From contig CM069607.1 in NCBI GenBank assembly GCA_035771175.1, positions 12,815,001-12,879,000 on the forward strand: 64,000 nucleotides of DNA. Reading direction: 5' to 3'. Origin of the DNA: Paratinospora sagittata. Lineage: Eukaryota > Streptophyta > Magnoliopsida > Ranunculales > Menispermaceae. The notes below the pieces were generated by a model. The model worked only from the letters and a program-made list of their open reading frames with translations, was not told the origin of the DNA and did not search any database. The translations under genes were made by a program, and so were the position numbers. Numbering within the stretch: position 1 is the first letter of the stretch; the number at the start of each line of letters is the position of its first letter. Positions 36,701 to 42,339 of this stretch are shown in pieces.

Positions 36701-37398
36701 GGCTTGTGACTTGTGAATCCATCTAGCAACGGCCATGGGAGATGAGAAACCCTAGAAGGTTTTTTTTAACAGTTTATTTATGGAGGCCTTGTAGCAATCT
36801 TTGCCCTTTTCATACACGCACTCATATATATACAAATATAAACAGCACAGACAATAAAAATCTATGTCTTTGTTTCCATGGGTGTAGTAGCTATTGATCA
36901 AAATAGGAGGAGGATTTGGAAGGAAGGGAATCGAGTTCAGAGTTTTACTGGGATGTCACATGATAAAAAAATAAAAAATATAAATAAATAAATCAATGCA
37001 GGAACATCTAAGCTTGGAAGCTAGAATTTTTTTTAGCATTGGCAACTTGAAAACAGCTTGTCCTAATGTACCTTATATTATCCTATTGTAAATTCTATTA
37101 TAATACAAATGTCAAATTTGCTGAGGTGAAAGTTGAGTGAAGTACCTTATCAAAAACATAATTAATTATAAGAATAATAATAATGTATCCTTTGGAAACC
37201 TAACGATTTGAAAGAAGGAAAAGACTGAGAAGGTAAGGTTTAGAACCTGGATTGATAACAACTAGATTGGCGCCTCGATCTGCGATGAGCTGAGAAGGAA
37301 CTACGGATTTAAGATAATCCTGCACATCAAAAATTACGAGCGAATTTGAAATCAAAAGGGGAGTAGTGAAGTTTGTACATTCAACGCTTACTTACCAT
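3669..37398 (-). CDS. ARP9: Actin-related protein 9 (ARP8/INO80-type), 19 exons, 3' end outside window
   Basis: Minus-strand join of CDS exons: 37398-37396, 37319-37247, 36226-36108, 35977-35918, 35829-35764, 31718-31613, 27068-26869, 24760-24640, 21385-21321, 15847-15758, 15562-15512, 14962-14831, 13027-12938, 6375-6305, 6164-5965, 5847-5804, 5728-5679, 5159-5114, 3719-3669. All introns are GT-AG, and 1,638 nt give 546 codons with no stop. Recognisable stretches are the N-terminal phosphate loop INPGSANVRIGLA, FICGEEALQISP, YCLRRPIRRGHFN, FPGINGGLS, IGGVALTGGL (adenine-binding loop) and VAWKGGS near the end. Length and motif order fit plant ARP9, which I recall as about 596 residues, so one exon of about 50 codons is missing to the left. 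By family this is a nuclear ARP related to human ACTR8 of the INO80 remodeller. The phosphate-2 loop reads NMGAQVT where actin has DSGDGVT, as expected of a non-ATPase ARP. Function is from homology. Confidence 0.93.
3720..5113 (-). other. ARP9 intron 18
   Basis: AT-rich intron of 1.4 kb. The frames at 4101-4364 and 4359-4553 have no recognisable domain, and I see no transposon signature. Confidence 0.6.
5114..5159 (-). CDS. ARP9: ARP9 exon 18 (residues 514-529)
   Basis: Splits an Arg codon with exon 17 (AG|G) and then encodes VLHAIPSNEAIDTVE. Acceptor GATGCAG, donor GTTAGA. Confidence 0.9.
5160..5678 (-). other. ARP9 intron 17
   Basis: A 519-bp AT-rich intron. The 68-codon plus-strand frame at 5354-5560 has no supporting feature. 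Confidence 0.6.
5679..5728 (-). CDS. ARP9: ARP9 exon 17 (residues 498-513)
   Basis: Encodes IGGVALTGGLVAAVED, the counterpart of the actin GGTT adenine-loop region. Acceptor TGTGCAG, donor GTTTAC; ends in phase 2. Confidence 0.92.
5804..5847 (-). CDS. ARP9: ARP9 exon 16 (residues 483-497)
   Basis: Encodes GRIDLQRKLFCSIQL. The first Gly codon is split with exon 15 (G|GG). Acceptor TTTGCAG, donor GTTAGT. Confidence 0.9.
5965..6164 (-). CDS. ARP9: ARP9 exon 15 (residues 416-482)
   Basis: A 200-bp exon starting with the last base of a split Trp codon (TG|G). It encodes FHDYEDMLEDAWHM, then FPGINGGLSMWENYPVL and a Lys/Glu-rich stretch before GLAEAI. Acceptor TTACCAG, donor GTTCAT. Confidence 0.92.
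6305..6375 (-). CDS. ARP9: ARP9 exon 14 (residues 393-415)
   Basis: Encodes VPPMGLFYPLLLVPDQYPPP and PRS, with a split Trp codon at the 3' end. Acceptor TTTCAG, donor GTTAGC. It was located by looking for the piece needed between the exons at 12938 and 6164. Confidence 0.92.
6376..6706 (-). other. ARP9 intron 13, unique part before the copia insertion
   Basis: AT-rich intron sequence with nothing recognisable. Confidence 0.5.
6707..6957 (+). mobile_element. 5' LTR of a decayed copia element
   Basis: The segment starts TGTGGAGAAG and ends TTTTTACCACA, so the ends TGTGG/CCACA are inverted repeats. A start three bases earlier (TGTTGTGG) is also possible. It is followed directly by a primer binding site. 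No second copy of this LTR is present in the window. Confidence 0.75.
6958..6969 (+). other. Primer binding site (initiator Met tRNA type)
   Basis: TGTTATCAGAGC differs by one base from TGGTATCAGAGC, the usual copia primer site complementary to the 3' end of initiator tRNA-Met. It begins at the base after the LTR. Confidence 0.8.
6970..7595 (+). other. Copia leader with TCG/CGT-rich low-complexity stretch
   Basis: Untranslated leader between the primer site and gag. It is pyrimidine- and TCG-triplet-rich (about 7100-7560), which opens several spurious Ser- or Arg-rich frames on both strands. Confidence 0.6.
7596..9712 (+). pseudogene. Copia gag-protease-integrase remnant
   Basis: Gag (UBN2/Retrotran_gag type) starts at the ATG at 7596 with the family-typical motif LDEKNYLNWPQ. 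There is an in-frame TAG at 7842-7844 and the frame continues to 8393. The zinc knuckle near 8370-8410 is readable (CTYC then HTREKC) but holds a TAG, and a TGA follows it. The protease motif reads DFGATDH at about 8697, where DSGATDH is normal, so the catalytic loop is altered. The GAG-pre-integrase and integrase core follow (LWLHHRRLGHPSF, HSDIWGP, SDNARDYF, HTPQQNGVAE), with a TGA at 9312-9314. RT, RNase H and the 3' LTR are absent: the sequence runs into an oppositely oriented LINE at about 9700-9715. It is dead and lies in ARP9 intron 13, antisense to that gene. Confidence 0.9.
9703..12546 (-). pseudogene. L1-type LINE remnant (ORF1 end, endonuclease, partial RT)
   Basis: On the minus strand, from the right: the end of an ORF1-like protein with a degraded zinc knuckle (ACGEEGH, about 12450; frame 12031-12546). 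Then comes an endonuclease-exonuclease-phosphatase domain starting MKIVSWNIRGCG at 11923, with YGPCGYVDRAWFW and GGDFNTIR, frameshifted several times to about 11100. The RT domain follows: NGNKALGLDGF and YRPISLV (10709-10266), FKADFEKAYDSVDW, GLRQGDPLSPFLF and the catalytic FADD (10196-9703). It is cut within RT after GINIDQEVILRIEA, so the 3' half of ORF2 and the poly(A) are gone. Loss of the 3' end is unusual for LINEs, which normally lose the 5' end. Confidence 0.9.
12547..12937 (-). other. ARP9 intron 13, unique part after the LINE
   Basis: AT-rich sequence leading to the donor GTATGT of exon 13. Nothing else recognised. Confidence 0.5.
12938..13027 (-). CDS. ARP9: ARP9 exon 13 (residues 363-392)
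   Basis: Thirty whole codons starting EGEHDAIAVVHSYEDGMPAG and ending with TALN. Acceptor TTGTGCAG, donor GTATGT. Confidence 0.93.
13440..14110 (-). pseudogene. LINE fragment (zf-RVT region)
   Basis: Minus-strand translation gives a decayed reverse-transcriptase zinc-binding (zf-RVT) region: NTTDGLQRRFPNKF and PHRCVLCRNDGES around 13590-13690. Upstream LINE-like residues lie in several frames up to about 14100. Multiple stops are present. It lies in ARP9 intron 12. Confidence 0.65.
14111..14830 (-). other. Rest of ARP9 intron 12
   Basis: AT-rich intron sequence. The 14236-14534 frames have no recognised domain. Confidence 0.5.
14831..14962 (-). CDS. ARP9: ARP9 exon 12 (residues 319-362)
   Basis: Forty-four whole codons. 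The exon opens with DISRCLLWIQRHHRTWPSI and ends KESYCHIR. Acceptor TTTCAG, donor GTGAGT. Confidence 0.93.
14963..15511 (-). other. ARP9 intron 11
   Basis: AT-rich intron of 549 bp with no recognisable insertion. Confidence 0.6.
15512..15562 (-). CDS. ARP9: ARP9 exon 11 (residues 302-318)
   Basis: Seventeen codons, DGVALPTTCVTLPYGGE, continuing the phosphate-2 segment. Acceptor TTCAG, donor GTATCT. Confidence 0.93.
15758..15847 (-). CDS. ARP9: ARP9 exon 10 (residues 272-301)
   Basis: Thirty codons containing EGLAAAFGNGLSTACVVNMG and AQVTSIICIE. NMGAQVT stands where actin has its phosphate-2 loop DSGDGVT. Acceptor GAACAG, donor GTAAGG. Confidence 0.93.
15848..16989 (-). other. ARP9 intron 9, unique left part
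   Basis: AT-rich intron sequence up to the LINE fragments; no gene recognised. Confidence 0.5.
16990..18215 (-). pseudogene. LINE fragment (end of RT region to zf-RVT), minus strand
   Basis: Minus-strand reading gives LWTRIIKSRHG and SPWKYIHAIH (about 18000-18130). Next is GGFFTRSFFSHL with a K-V-P-S-N-V-K segment typical of zf-RVT (17500-17787), then Cys-containing zf-RVT remnants to about 17370. Frame changes and stops are frequent. The 3' limit near 16990 is approximate and no poly(A) is obvious. It lies head to head with the next LINE fragment. Confidence 0.75.
18276..18463 (+). mobile_element. Au-type SINE with target-site duplication
   Basis: A 188-bp element starting GAAGGGGAG, with B box GGTTCAAGTC near 18332, the AACAGCCTCTTG motif, and the 3' end GGCTGCCCCTTTT characteristic of Au SINEs. 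It is flanked by a 14-bp duplication TTATTACTAATAAT (18262-18275 and 18464-18477). It lies in ARP9 intron 9, antisense to the gene. Confidence 0.88.
18552..20466 (+). pseudogene. 5'-truncated LINE (RT end to poly(A)), plus strand
   Basis: Starts inside RT (IFINGRLSRRL), then GLRQGDPLSRFLY and the catalytic box as FANDY, where FADD is normal (18611-18955). Next come the post-RT segment with LWKDEDKAMG (18967-19242), a zf-RVT region (PSKVKIMGLLP, CVVCAG; 19737-19964) and IRIERNNRIF near 20150. It ends in an A-tract at about 20454-20466. Several frameshifts and stops mean it is inactive. Confidence 0.88.
20476..20668 (-). mobile_element. tRNA-derived SINE with target-site duplication
   Basis: Minus-strand element of about 193 bp whose tail is the poly(T) run at 20476-20500. 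At its 5' side are an A-box-like TGGTTGAGTGGTT and, about 35 nt on, a B-box-like GGTTGTATCCC. Flanks carry the near-identical duplication AAATCACGTGAA (20464-20475) and AAATCATGTGAA (20670-20681). It landed in the poly(A) end of the preceding LINE. Confidence 0.8.
20669..21320 (-). other. ARP9 intron 9, right part
   Basis: AT-rich intron sequence up to exon 9. Nothing recognised. Confidence 0.5.
21321..21385 (-). CDS. ARP9: ARP9 exon 9 (residues 250-271)
   Basis: The first Glu codon is split with exon 8 (G|AA). Then IKETLSIVLRDLHFSSAVVH and Q. Acceptor TTCTGCAG, donor GTATTG. Confidence 0.93.
21386..22469 (-). other. ARP9 intron 8, left part
   Basis: AT-rich, nothing recognised. The frames at 21431-21646 and 21959-22156 lack support. 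Confidence 0.5.
22470..22960 (+). pseudogene. LINE fragment (zf-RVT)
   Basis: A 123-codon plus-strand frame (22461-22832) holds a zf-RVT domain: KKLHTKVKLFDRVLT followed by HECVLCKNGERLDHMLLDCS and an LWHKL end. It is isolated from other LINE parts and lies in ARP9 intron 8. Confidence 0.75.
22961..24639 (-). other. ARP9 intron 8, right part
   Basis: AT-rich intron sequence, no domain or terminal repeat recognised. Confidence 0.5.
24640..24760 (-). CDS. ARP9: ARP9 exon 8 (residues 210-249)
   Basis: Forty codons plus one base: VLEDLCAIWEWILNEKLHIP, then SAIIVVPETFDSR. Acceptor GTTACAG, donor GTAGTT. Confidence 0.93.
24761..26868 (-). other. ARP9 intron 7; contains a 1.2-kb segment between 16-bp direct repeats
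   Basis: No coding domain. The 16-mer TGGGAAATTGCAGTAA occurs at 25155-25170 and again at 26371-26386, bracketing 1,200 bp that may be an insertion of unknown type. Confidence 0.5.
26869..27068 (-). CDS. ARP9: ARP9 exon 7 (residues 143-209)
   Basis: A 200-bp exon. An acidic, Gly-rich linker is followed by YKYKEFICGEEALQISPTKP, YCLRRPIRRGHFN and ISQYYPLPQ. Acceptor ATTCCAG, donor GTACAT. Confidence 0.93.
27465..28314. mobile_element. Possible non-autonomous hAT-like element, 850 bp
   Basis: The left end TAGGGTTAA and right end GCACCCCTA resemble the ends of the MITE at 30863. Flanking 8-mers AGCAAGAA (27457-27464) and AGCAATAA (28315-28322) differ by one base. GACCCG-type motifs recur near both ends. 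The 230-codon Ser/Pro/Phe-rich frame inside (27590-28282) has no domain and is not called. Confidence 0.5.
28370..28870 (-). pseudogene. LINE C-terminal fragment
   Basis: Minus-strand reading of 28380-28600 gives VIWSIWAEKNHRIFEEK-like residues, the usual LINE ORF2 C-terminal motif, followed by stops. The right limit is approximate. Confidence 0.5.
28990..29220 (+). mobile_element. Severely 5'-truncated LINE tail with target-site duplication
   Basis: About 230 bp of LINE-type 3' UTR ends in an A-tract (29209-29218). It is flanked by TGATTCGAGAATCTG (28975-28989) and TGATTCAAGAATCTG (29221-29235), a 15-bp duplication with one mismatch. Confidence 0.7.
29236..30854 (-). other. ARP9 intron 6, middle part
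   Basis: AT-rich sequence with no recognised gene or element. Confidence 0.5.
30863..31246. mobile_element. hAT-type MITE, 384 bp
   Basis: Perfect 8-bp target duplication ACTGTCAC (30855-30862 and 31247-31254). The ends TAGGGGTG and CACCCCTA are inverted repeats. Subterminal arrays of GACCCAACCCG-like repeats sit at both ends in opposite orientation, with a (TA)n run near 30980. The 8-bp duplication indicates hAT transposition. There is no coding capacity. It lies in ARP9 intron 6. Confidence 0.92.
31613..31718 (-). CDS. ARP9: ARP9 exon 6 (residues 108-142)
   Basis: Thirty-five codons plus one base: TVRVDGINLQQSSMSDKNFT, WTNVMEKTYYPSAEI. Acceptor TGTTTAG, donor GTAACT. Confidence 0.93.
31719..33448 (-). 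other. ARP9 intron 5, left part
   Basis: Very AT-rich sequence with no recognised gene or repeat. Confidence 0.5.
33449..33651 (-). mobile_element. tRNA-derived SINE with target-site duplication
   Basis: About 203 bp with a poly(T) tail at 33449-33457. The B-box-like GGTTCAAATCTC lies on the minus strand near 33572. It is flanked by the exact 10-bp duplication AGTCATGGTC (33439-33448 and 33652-33661). It differs in body sequence from the two SINEs near 18.3 and 20.5 kb. Confidence 0.85.
34070..35340 (-). pseudogene. LINE fragment (post-RT to zf-RVT)
   Basis: The frame 34511-34131 carries a zf-RVT-like end: WADLVWFQCHIPRHNRKTRR, RLRKFKVDMDPIMC and WEECQHLILEWPFSNLVWQS. Upstream (to about 35340) the minus strand shows LINE ORF2 residues such as ALVPTLGWMPWYWVRP and RKYLRSQS in shifting frames with stops. 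It is a decayed insertion in ARP9 intron 5. Confidence 0.7.
35341..35763 (-). other. ARP9 intron 5, right part
   Basis: AT-rich unique intron sequence; nothing recognised. Confidence 0.5.
35764..35829 (-). CDS. ARP9: ARP9 exon 5 (residues 86-107)
   Basis: Twenty-two codons: VASLLKIPFLDEEIANNSFP then RK. Acceptor TTTTTAG, donor GTACAA. Confidence 0.93.
35918..35977 (-). CDS. ARP9: ARP9 exon 4 (residues 66-85)
   Basis: Twenty codons: MLNSQITPPQQLEREKAYDI. Acceptor ACATTAG, donor GTTAGT. Confidence 0.93.
36108..36226 (-). CDS. ARP9: ARP9 exon 3 (residues 26-65)
   Basis: Completes the split Gly codon of the phosphate-1 loop, then SANVRIGLASQQVPFNIPQC, IARYLSGANQGHKQ and NLQDQ. Acceptor CTATAG, donor GTACGT. 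Confidence 0.94.
36227..37246 (-). other. ARP9 intron 2, with a decayed dispersed repeat
   Basis: The stretch about 36380-36600 contains a CTCAACTCAACTCAATTAAG run, GGGGTTAGCTACACGAATC and TCCTCCTCCTTAATTCAAGC. These resemble a dispersed repeat common in dicot genomes whose name I cannot confirm. The rest is unremarkable AT-rich intron. Confidence 0.4.
37247..37319 (-). CDS. ARP9: ARP9 exon 2 (residues 2-25)
   Basis: DYLKSVVPSQLIADRGANLV followed by VINP and the first base of Gly. Acceptor TGTGCAG, donor GTTCTA. It begins the actin fold phosphate-1 segment. Confidence 0.95.
37396..37398 (-). CDS. ARP9: ARP9 exon 1 coding part: the start codon only
   Basis: ATG is followed immediately by the donor GTAAGTAAG. 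The 5' UTR continues rightward from 37399. This start gives the N-terminus MDYLK... in frame with exon 2. Confidence 0.88.
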
Positions 37399-37652
37399 GG
37401 CGTGTGGATTACGACTATGTCGAATCAGAAAGCCTCGGTAGAGTTGTAGATTTTTGTTGTGATTCACACGACGATCCCAGCTTTAAGTCGAATTGAGTTT
37501 TGAATATGTGTTGGCTGTCCAGAGAAATTAGAAAACCAAGAACTCGGAATCGAAGCCAAGGAATGTAATTGCCGTGGAGTTTTTCAAAGATCGGTAACCC
37601 TCCACGGCTAGAAATCGAGCCCGCGCCACCCGCTTGAAAAGGAATTTTTGAC
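37399..37652 (-). promoter_or_regulatory. ARP9 5' UTR and proximal promoter interval
   Basis: This 254-bp interval lies between the ARP9 ATG and the terminus of the Mutator-like element. The transcription start is not identifiable by eye and I see no convincing TATA box. Any promoter must either fit here or use element sequence beyond 37653. Confidence 0.45.
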
Positions 37653-37925
37653 GGGGCTTTTGACCCGACCTTAAAAAATAAAAAAATTTCACAAATGTCA
37701 TCAAAACGTAAATATTAACTCTTTTGCCATACTTTGACTATTTAATTTTCAGTCAGCCGACACACAAGCACCACGTGGGCGGAGAGCTGGAGATGTTACG
37801 TCTTCCTTTGTAATTTTTTTTACAGAAAAGGCGTATTTTTAAAAAACGTCTTCCCTTTAAAAAGAAAATTATTTTTTAAGGGAAGGGAATGCATTTTTTA
37901 GAAATACGTCTTCCCTTAACCTAAC
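37653..37925. repeat. Left terminal inverted repeat of the MULE
   Basis: Pairs with 42340-42623. Its inner part has repeated palindromic ACGTCTTCCCTT units. Confidence 0.8.
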
Positions 37926-39097
37926 GCTACTTATGCGCAGACCCCACCATCTTCGACCCCACCATCTCCTACCCCACACACACTTACGCCTTCTCTCTGA
38001 AAGTCATCGAAGACCCCTCCTCGCTGTGTCGGCGCTCTTGCTTTGTTGTCTTCTTCGAGCGACTGCTCGTGTTTTTCCTCCCTCTCGACGACATTCCCTC
38101 TTTTTCTCTCTGCAACTCCTTCCTCCATCGCCGTCACCGTCGTCGGAAGTCTACCTCGTTGTGTCGACCCATTCGCTTTCTTCTTGCGAGCGACGTCATT
38201 CCCTAGCTTGTTACAAGACTTCCATCAACTTATTTTATTAGATTGGGTAGGTTTTTTTTATATCTTTTATGGTTTTTGTAACTTATGAAAAATATTTATG
38301 TTTTGATGAGTTGTATAAATTATTTGGATCAAATAACTAATTTAATTTTATTTCTGATGTATATTGTAGACGTTTGGTGTTGACGTCAAAGTAGGCAGCA
38401 TTACGAAGACCTCTCCAGTGAGAATAAGGTATATAATAATTTAATTTGTTATTTAGATTATTTTATTAGCAATTAGTCACATTAAAAATAAGTTTTGACG
38501 TAATTATATCAAAACATAAAAATAAATTTTAAATCATGAAGTTAAATTGTTCAAATACCGAGAGATAGATGTTTTTAAATTGAATATTAATTTTTATAAT
38601 ATTTTTTCTTGGTTTTGCTTTAGATTTTACCAAGAATGGATAAATTTAAATTGGTATTTGGATGGATAGCTTTTTACCATTGCAAATAGAGGAAAACTAT
38701 ATCTCTTTGGATGTCTATGGATAGAATATTAGGGGGAGTTTTGTATGTCTGTGAGCTTAAGGGACTGGAAGTTGCTATGTTAATGATTTTCATTTTGTTG
38801 TATGCTATCTTAAGCTGGTATTTTATGGACTTCAGTATGCTCACCCTTTTTCTAAATCTTTTTTTCCTTTTCTCCGTCCCAACGCTCTCTCATTCTCTTT
38901 TTCAATTTTAAACTCGGCTTTTTCTATCTCCCCTTCAATTTGCCAGTTTTCGAACTAGAGTAGTCATAGAGCAAGGCCATATGGAAATTTATCAAACCAT
39001 TACAGTATTGAAGTTCATGAATCATTGAAGTAATTAAATTCTCTAATTTATCTGTATACAACTCTTTGAGTTTCTATTTAACTTCGATCAATTGTGA
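37926..39097 (+). other. MULE interior without recognisable transposase core
   Basis: The expected DDE transposase domain is absent. Short Ser/Leu-rich frames at 37931-38288 look like leader sequence. Confidence 0.5.
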
Positions 39098-39370
39098 CCA
39101 ATACATTGGTACCTCCTTGAGCATTACTCCAAGTGTTATGAACCTCAGTTTTATCCCATTCCGCACGAATCTTATTGGCCACAATGTATTGTTCCGTATA
39201 CGGTGATACCTGAATCTGATCATGTTCACAAATCTGGTCGACCGAAGTCGTCGCGCATAAGAAATAAGATGGATATAAGGGAACCCTCGTCTAAGATTAG
39301 ATGTGGACATTGTGGACAGGAAGGCCACAACAGGCGAAGTTGTTCAACCCTCCGTGATGGGGCTGCATAA
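39098..39370 (+). pseudogene. MULE transposase C-terminal fragment with CCHC zinc knuckle
   Basis: One frame, open from just after a TGA to a TAA at 39368-39370, reads LLEHYSKCYEPQFYPIPHES. GRPKSSRIRNKM follows, then the knuckle CGHCGQEGHNRRSC (C-x2-C-x4-H-x4-C). This order is typical of the end of mudrA-like transposases. The catalytic domain is missing, so the element could move only with help. Confidence 0.8.
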
Positions 39371-39631
39371 GCTATTGTTTGCCCACATATATTTCATGTT
39401 TTCTATTTTTTCAGTCTCTTATATCTTTTGCAATGTAATATGACACTTTTGGATAGACTTTGTCATGTACGAGTTATTGTATTAATGATTATCGCATGCA
39501 GTTGTAGTGTTATGTACCTTCCGATTATATAGTGTTTTATTGTCTCATTTTGATCTTTTTCTAATATTTTTTCATCTAGGTTTGATGTTAATATGTGCTA
39601 ATTAAATGTAATGTTATTTCATCTAGGTTAG

Positions 39632-41887
39632 ATGAATCCAGGACCTTTAGATCCATCAGTACTGTCGTCGCAGGGACCGTCATCGATCTGGTCCCATCTG
39701 GGATGGAGAGGTACTCACATTTTATTTTGATATTTAATTCCTTTTGAATAAAATCTTTCATTGACTATATAAATTTGTTTTTTTTGCAGCCAGTGCAAGA
39801 GTTGCATTGTCGATGTAGGGAAGCCGTGGTCCATCGCACACTTCCACTTAACCCACGTATTATTCCATACTTGCAGCGAGCTGGTTTTTATGGGGTAGCA
39901 CGTGTTGGATTCATTCAGTTGGACTGGCACTTAATTACGGCCTTTATTGAGCGTTGGCGTCAAGAGACCCATACCTTCCACCTTACAGTCGGAGAGACGA
40001 CTATTACACTCCAAGATGTCGAGGTGCAATTGGGGTTGCGGGTCGATGGTCTACCAGTGACGGGATCAACCAACCTTGAATACGAGGATTTATGCGCTGA
40101 GTTGCTCGGGTTTATGCCAATGGGGAAAGAAAGACACGGGGGACGATTGAGTCTAGTCACCCTTGGAGAAAGAGCTTCGAACTTACCCGAAGAATTAACA
40201 AAAATTCAAATACAACAGTATGCACGAGCATATATTTTGCAGCTGATTGGAGGTGGGTTGTTGTCAGACAAGTCAAACAATCTTGTACACCTGTGTGTTC
40301 TGCCTCTTCTTGCGGACTTCGATGTGGCTGGTACATACGCATGGGGCAGTACAGTGTTAGCATAGTTATATCGTCAAATATGTCGTGTCGTTGATTATGA
40401 CAAACAAGGTGTTTCAGGAGCACTGGTCCTAGTACAATTATGGGCATGAGATAGATTTCCATTTTTGGCTCCATGGAGATGCAACGTTCAACGCGAGGAT
40501 CATGTCGGTCCAAATGCACATCTGTTGCCACCACCACCATTGGCATATAGGTAAATGAGTAATTTTTTACTTAACTCCACACGTTTCTTCCTTTTCAACA
40601 TTCACTGTTAACATTTATTAATTTTTCCTTAATATTTGCAGGTGGAGACACGCTTTGATAAAGAAAGAGGTCCTAACGCATGTGTTGAATAAATATAGAG
40701 AGACCTTGGACACTAAAGGTTTTGAAGAGGTACAATATTCCAAACAATTTACATACATGTATTGCTTAATTTTTTGCATGGTTTTTCAGTTTTGACGTTA
40801 GGGGTCCATGTACAGGTCAGGTGGACTCCATACACCGATGATTTGATTGATGCCTTGCCAGATTATTGCAAGCGTGGGCGACACATTTGGCACACTGTTT
40901 CTCCACTCATTTGTTTTACCATAGTTGAGTTACATAGGCCAGATCGAGTGTTACGTCAATTTGGCATGAGACAAATGATTCTGGAGCCATGCGACACTAG
41001 TGTTGACCTTCATAAGTGTGATATGAGGAGCTAATGTGATAATGATTGGATTCAAAAGCACAAATATTATGTTGATGAATGGGAGTGTCGCGCTGATAAC
41101 TTGGCAATTGGTGAAAATAATGCTTTGTCACATATGGAGTACAATGACCCATACATGATTTGCTATAGATCAATAACCCGGAGGTATATGACTGAAAGTG
41201 GTGCAACTATCGATTTCTTGGTAAGATAGTACATTATGCAATTCACGTTTTCACTTATTACTAAGCTAAGTTGTAGTTATTTTGGCTAACGTATGACATT
41301 TTTAATTTATTTAGGTTCGCAACGTGGCTCAAATTAATTTGCGCAGTGAGGTTAATGATATGACTGTACTGACAGACATTAAGAGGATTTCATTGACTAC
41401 GCTACAAACGGTGCATGCTGATTACATGGTTAGGAGGGACACAACAGAAGGACAATCATCAACATACCATCAGAGTCCCATCACTCCTTCCAGTCGAGTG
41501 GATTCATTCACGAATATCCACACGTCACCATTGCAGCAGGATCCTTCCCCCTTTGGCGATGCAATACCAGATGTTGATATTGACCCTGCGGCTACTTCAT
41601 TCGAGGACAATCCAACGTTGGGTGAATAGGAAAATTGGATAGGTAGACGAAAAAGAATGCCAAGGCGAGGGTGAGAGCGAGGGCAATGTTTGGGAGGTGC
41701 ATTTATAGCAGATACGACTATTGAGGCGCATGATGATCGTGAGTATGAGCACATATCAGCTATGCCCGTTGACGATGATCCAGCACCACATGTCGAGCGA
41801 GTTGTTCAGGTGCCTTTGCAGCACTATACAAGAGATCACTTACGGCGCAATAAACGACGTAAATGGCCAATATGTGGCACAGATTGA
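39632..41887 (+). pseudogene. Plant mobile domain (PMD) gene, MAIN-like type, decayed
   Basis: Exon-like pieces: 39632-39710 (MNPGPLDPSVLSSQGP, a start typical of MAIN-like/PP7-long-form homologues), 39790-40550, 40642-40729, 40816-41220 and 41315 onward, most with matching GT-AG borders. PMD motifs include FYGVARVGFIQLDWHLITAF, FIERWRQETHTFHL, GETTITLQDVEVQLGLRVDG and TLGERASNLPEE. In-frame stops occur at 40363-40365 and 40448-40450 and another near 41032. Exon 1 to exon 2 does not keep frame as read. The C-terminal 41690-41887 frame ends with a basic RRNKRRKW segment. PMD proteins include both host silencing factors (MAIN/MAIL) and transposon-borne copies. Its position inside the MULE indicates the latter. 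Confidence 0.82.
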
Positions 41888-42005
41888 CAGCTTGTTTTAC
41901 AGTTTTTGTATATGTTTTGATAATGTTGTACTCAACATGTATGTATACTTGCTACTTCAATTCAATAAAATTTTTTAAACATAATTTACCTTGTATATGT
42001 TTTGA

Positions 42006-42330
42006 TAGCTTTGATTTTTCTTAATAACTTGAATTCGGGATGGGGGTCCAAAAATTCAACCAGACATGGGAATGAGATTCCGTTGCCTCTTGGGGACCGT
42101 GGGAGGATAGTGGGACGCGTTGAAAGTGGTCGGGTAAAAAAAAATCACATGGTTTGGCTTCGATGAGGTTGAACAGTTTAGTAAAAGCTTTGATTTTTCT
42201 TAATAACTTAAATTCGGGATGGGGGTCCAAAAATTCAATCGGACATGGGAATGGGATTTCGTTGCCTCGGGGGGATCGTGAGAGGATAGTGAGACGCACT
42301 GAAAGTGGTACTTGATTGACACAAGTACAA
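42006..42330 (+). repeat. Tandem duplication, period about 179 bp, near the MULE right end
   Basis: AGCTTTGATTTTTCTTAATA recurs at 42007 and 42186, each followed by GGGATGGGGGTCCAAAAATTC and diverged GTTGCCT...GAGGATAGTG sequence. Two units are visible, the second incomplete. Confidence 0.8.
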
Positions 42331-42339
42331 AAAAAAAAT

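Noticed and set aside
37931..38288. Overlapping frames on both strands beside the MULE terminus
   Set aside because: Low-complexity Ser/Leu or Glu/Arg composition and no recognisable domain; most likely element leader sequence.
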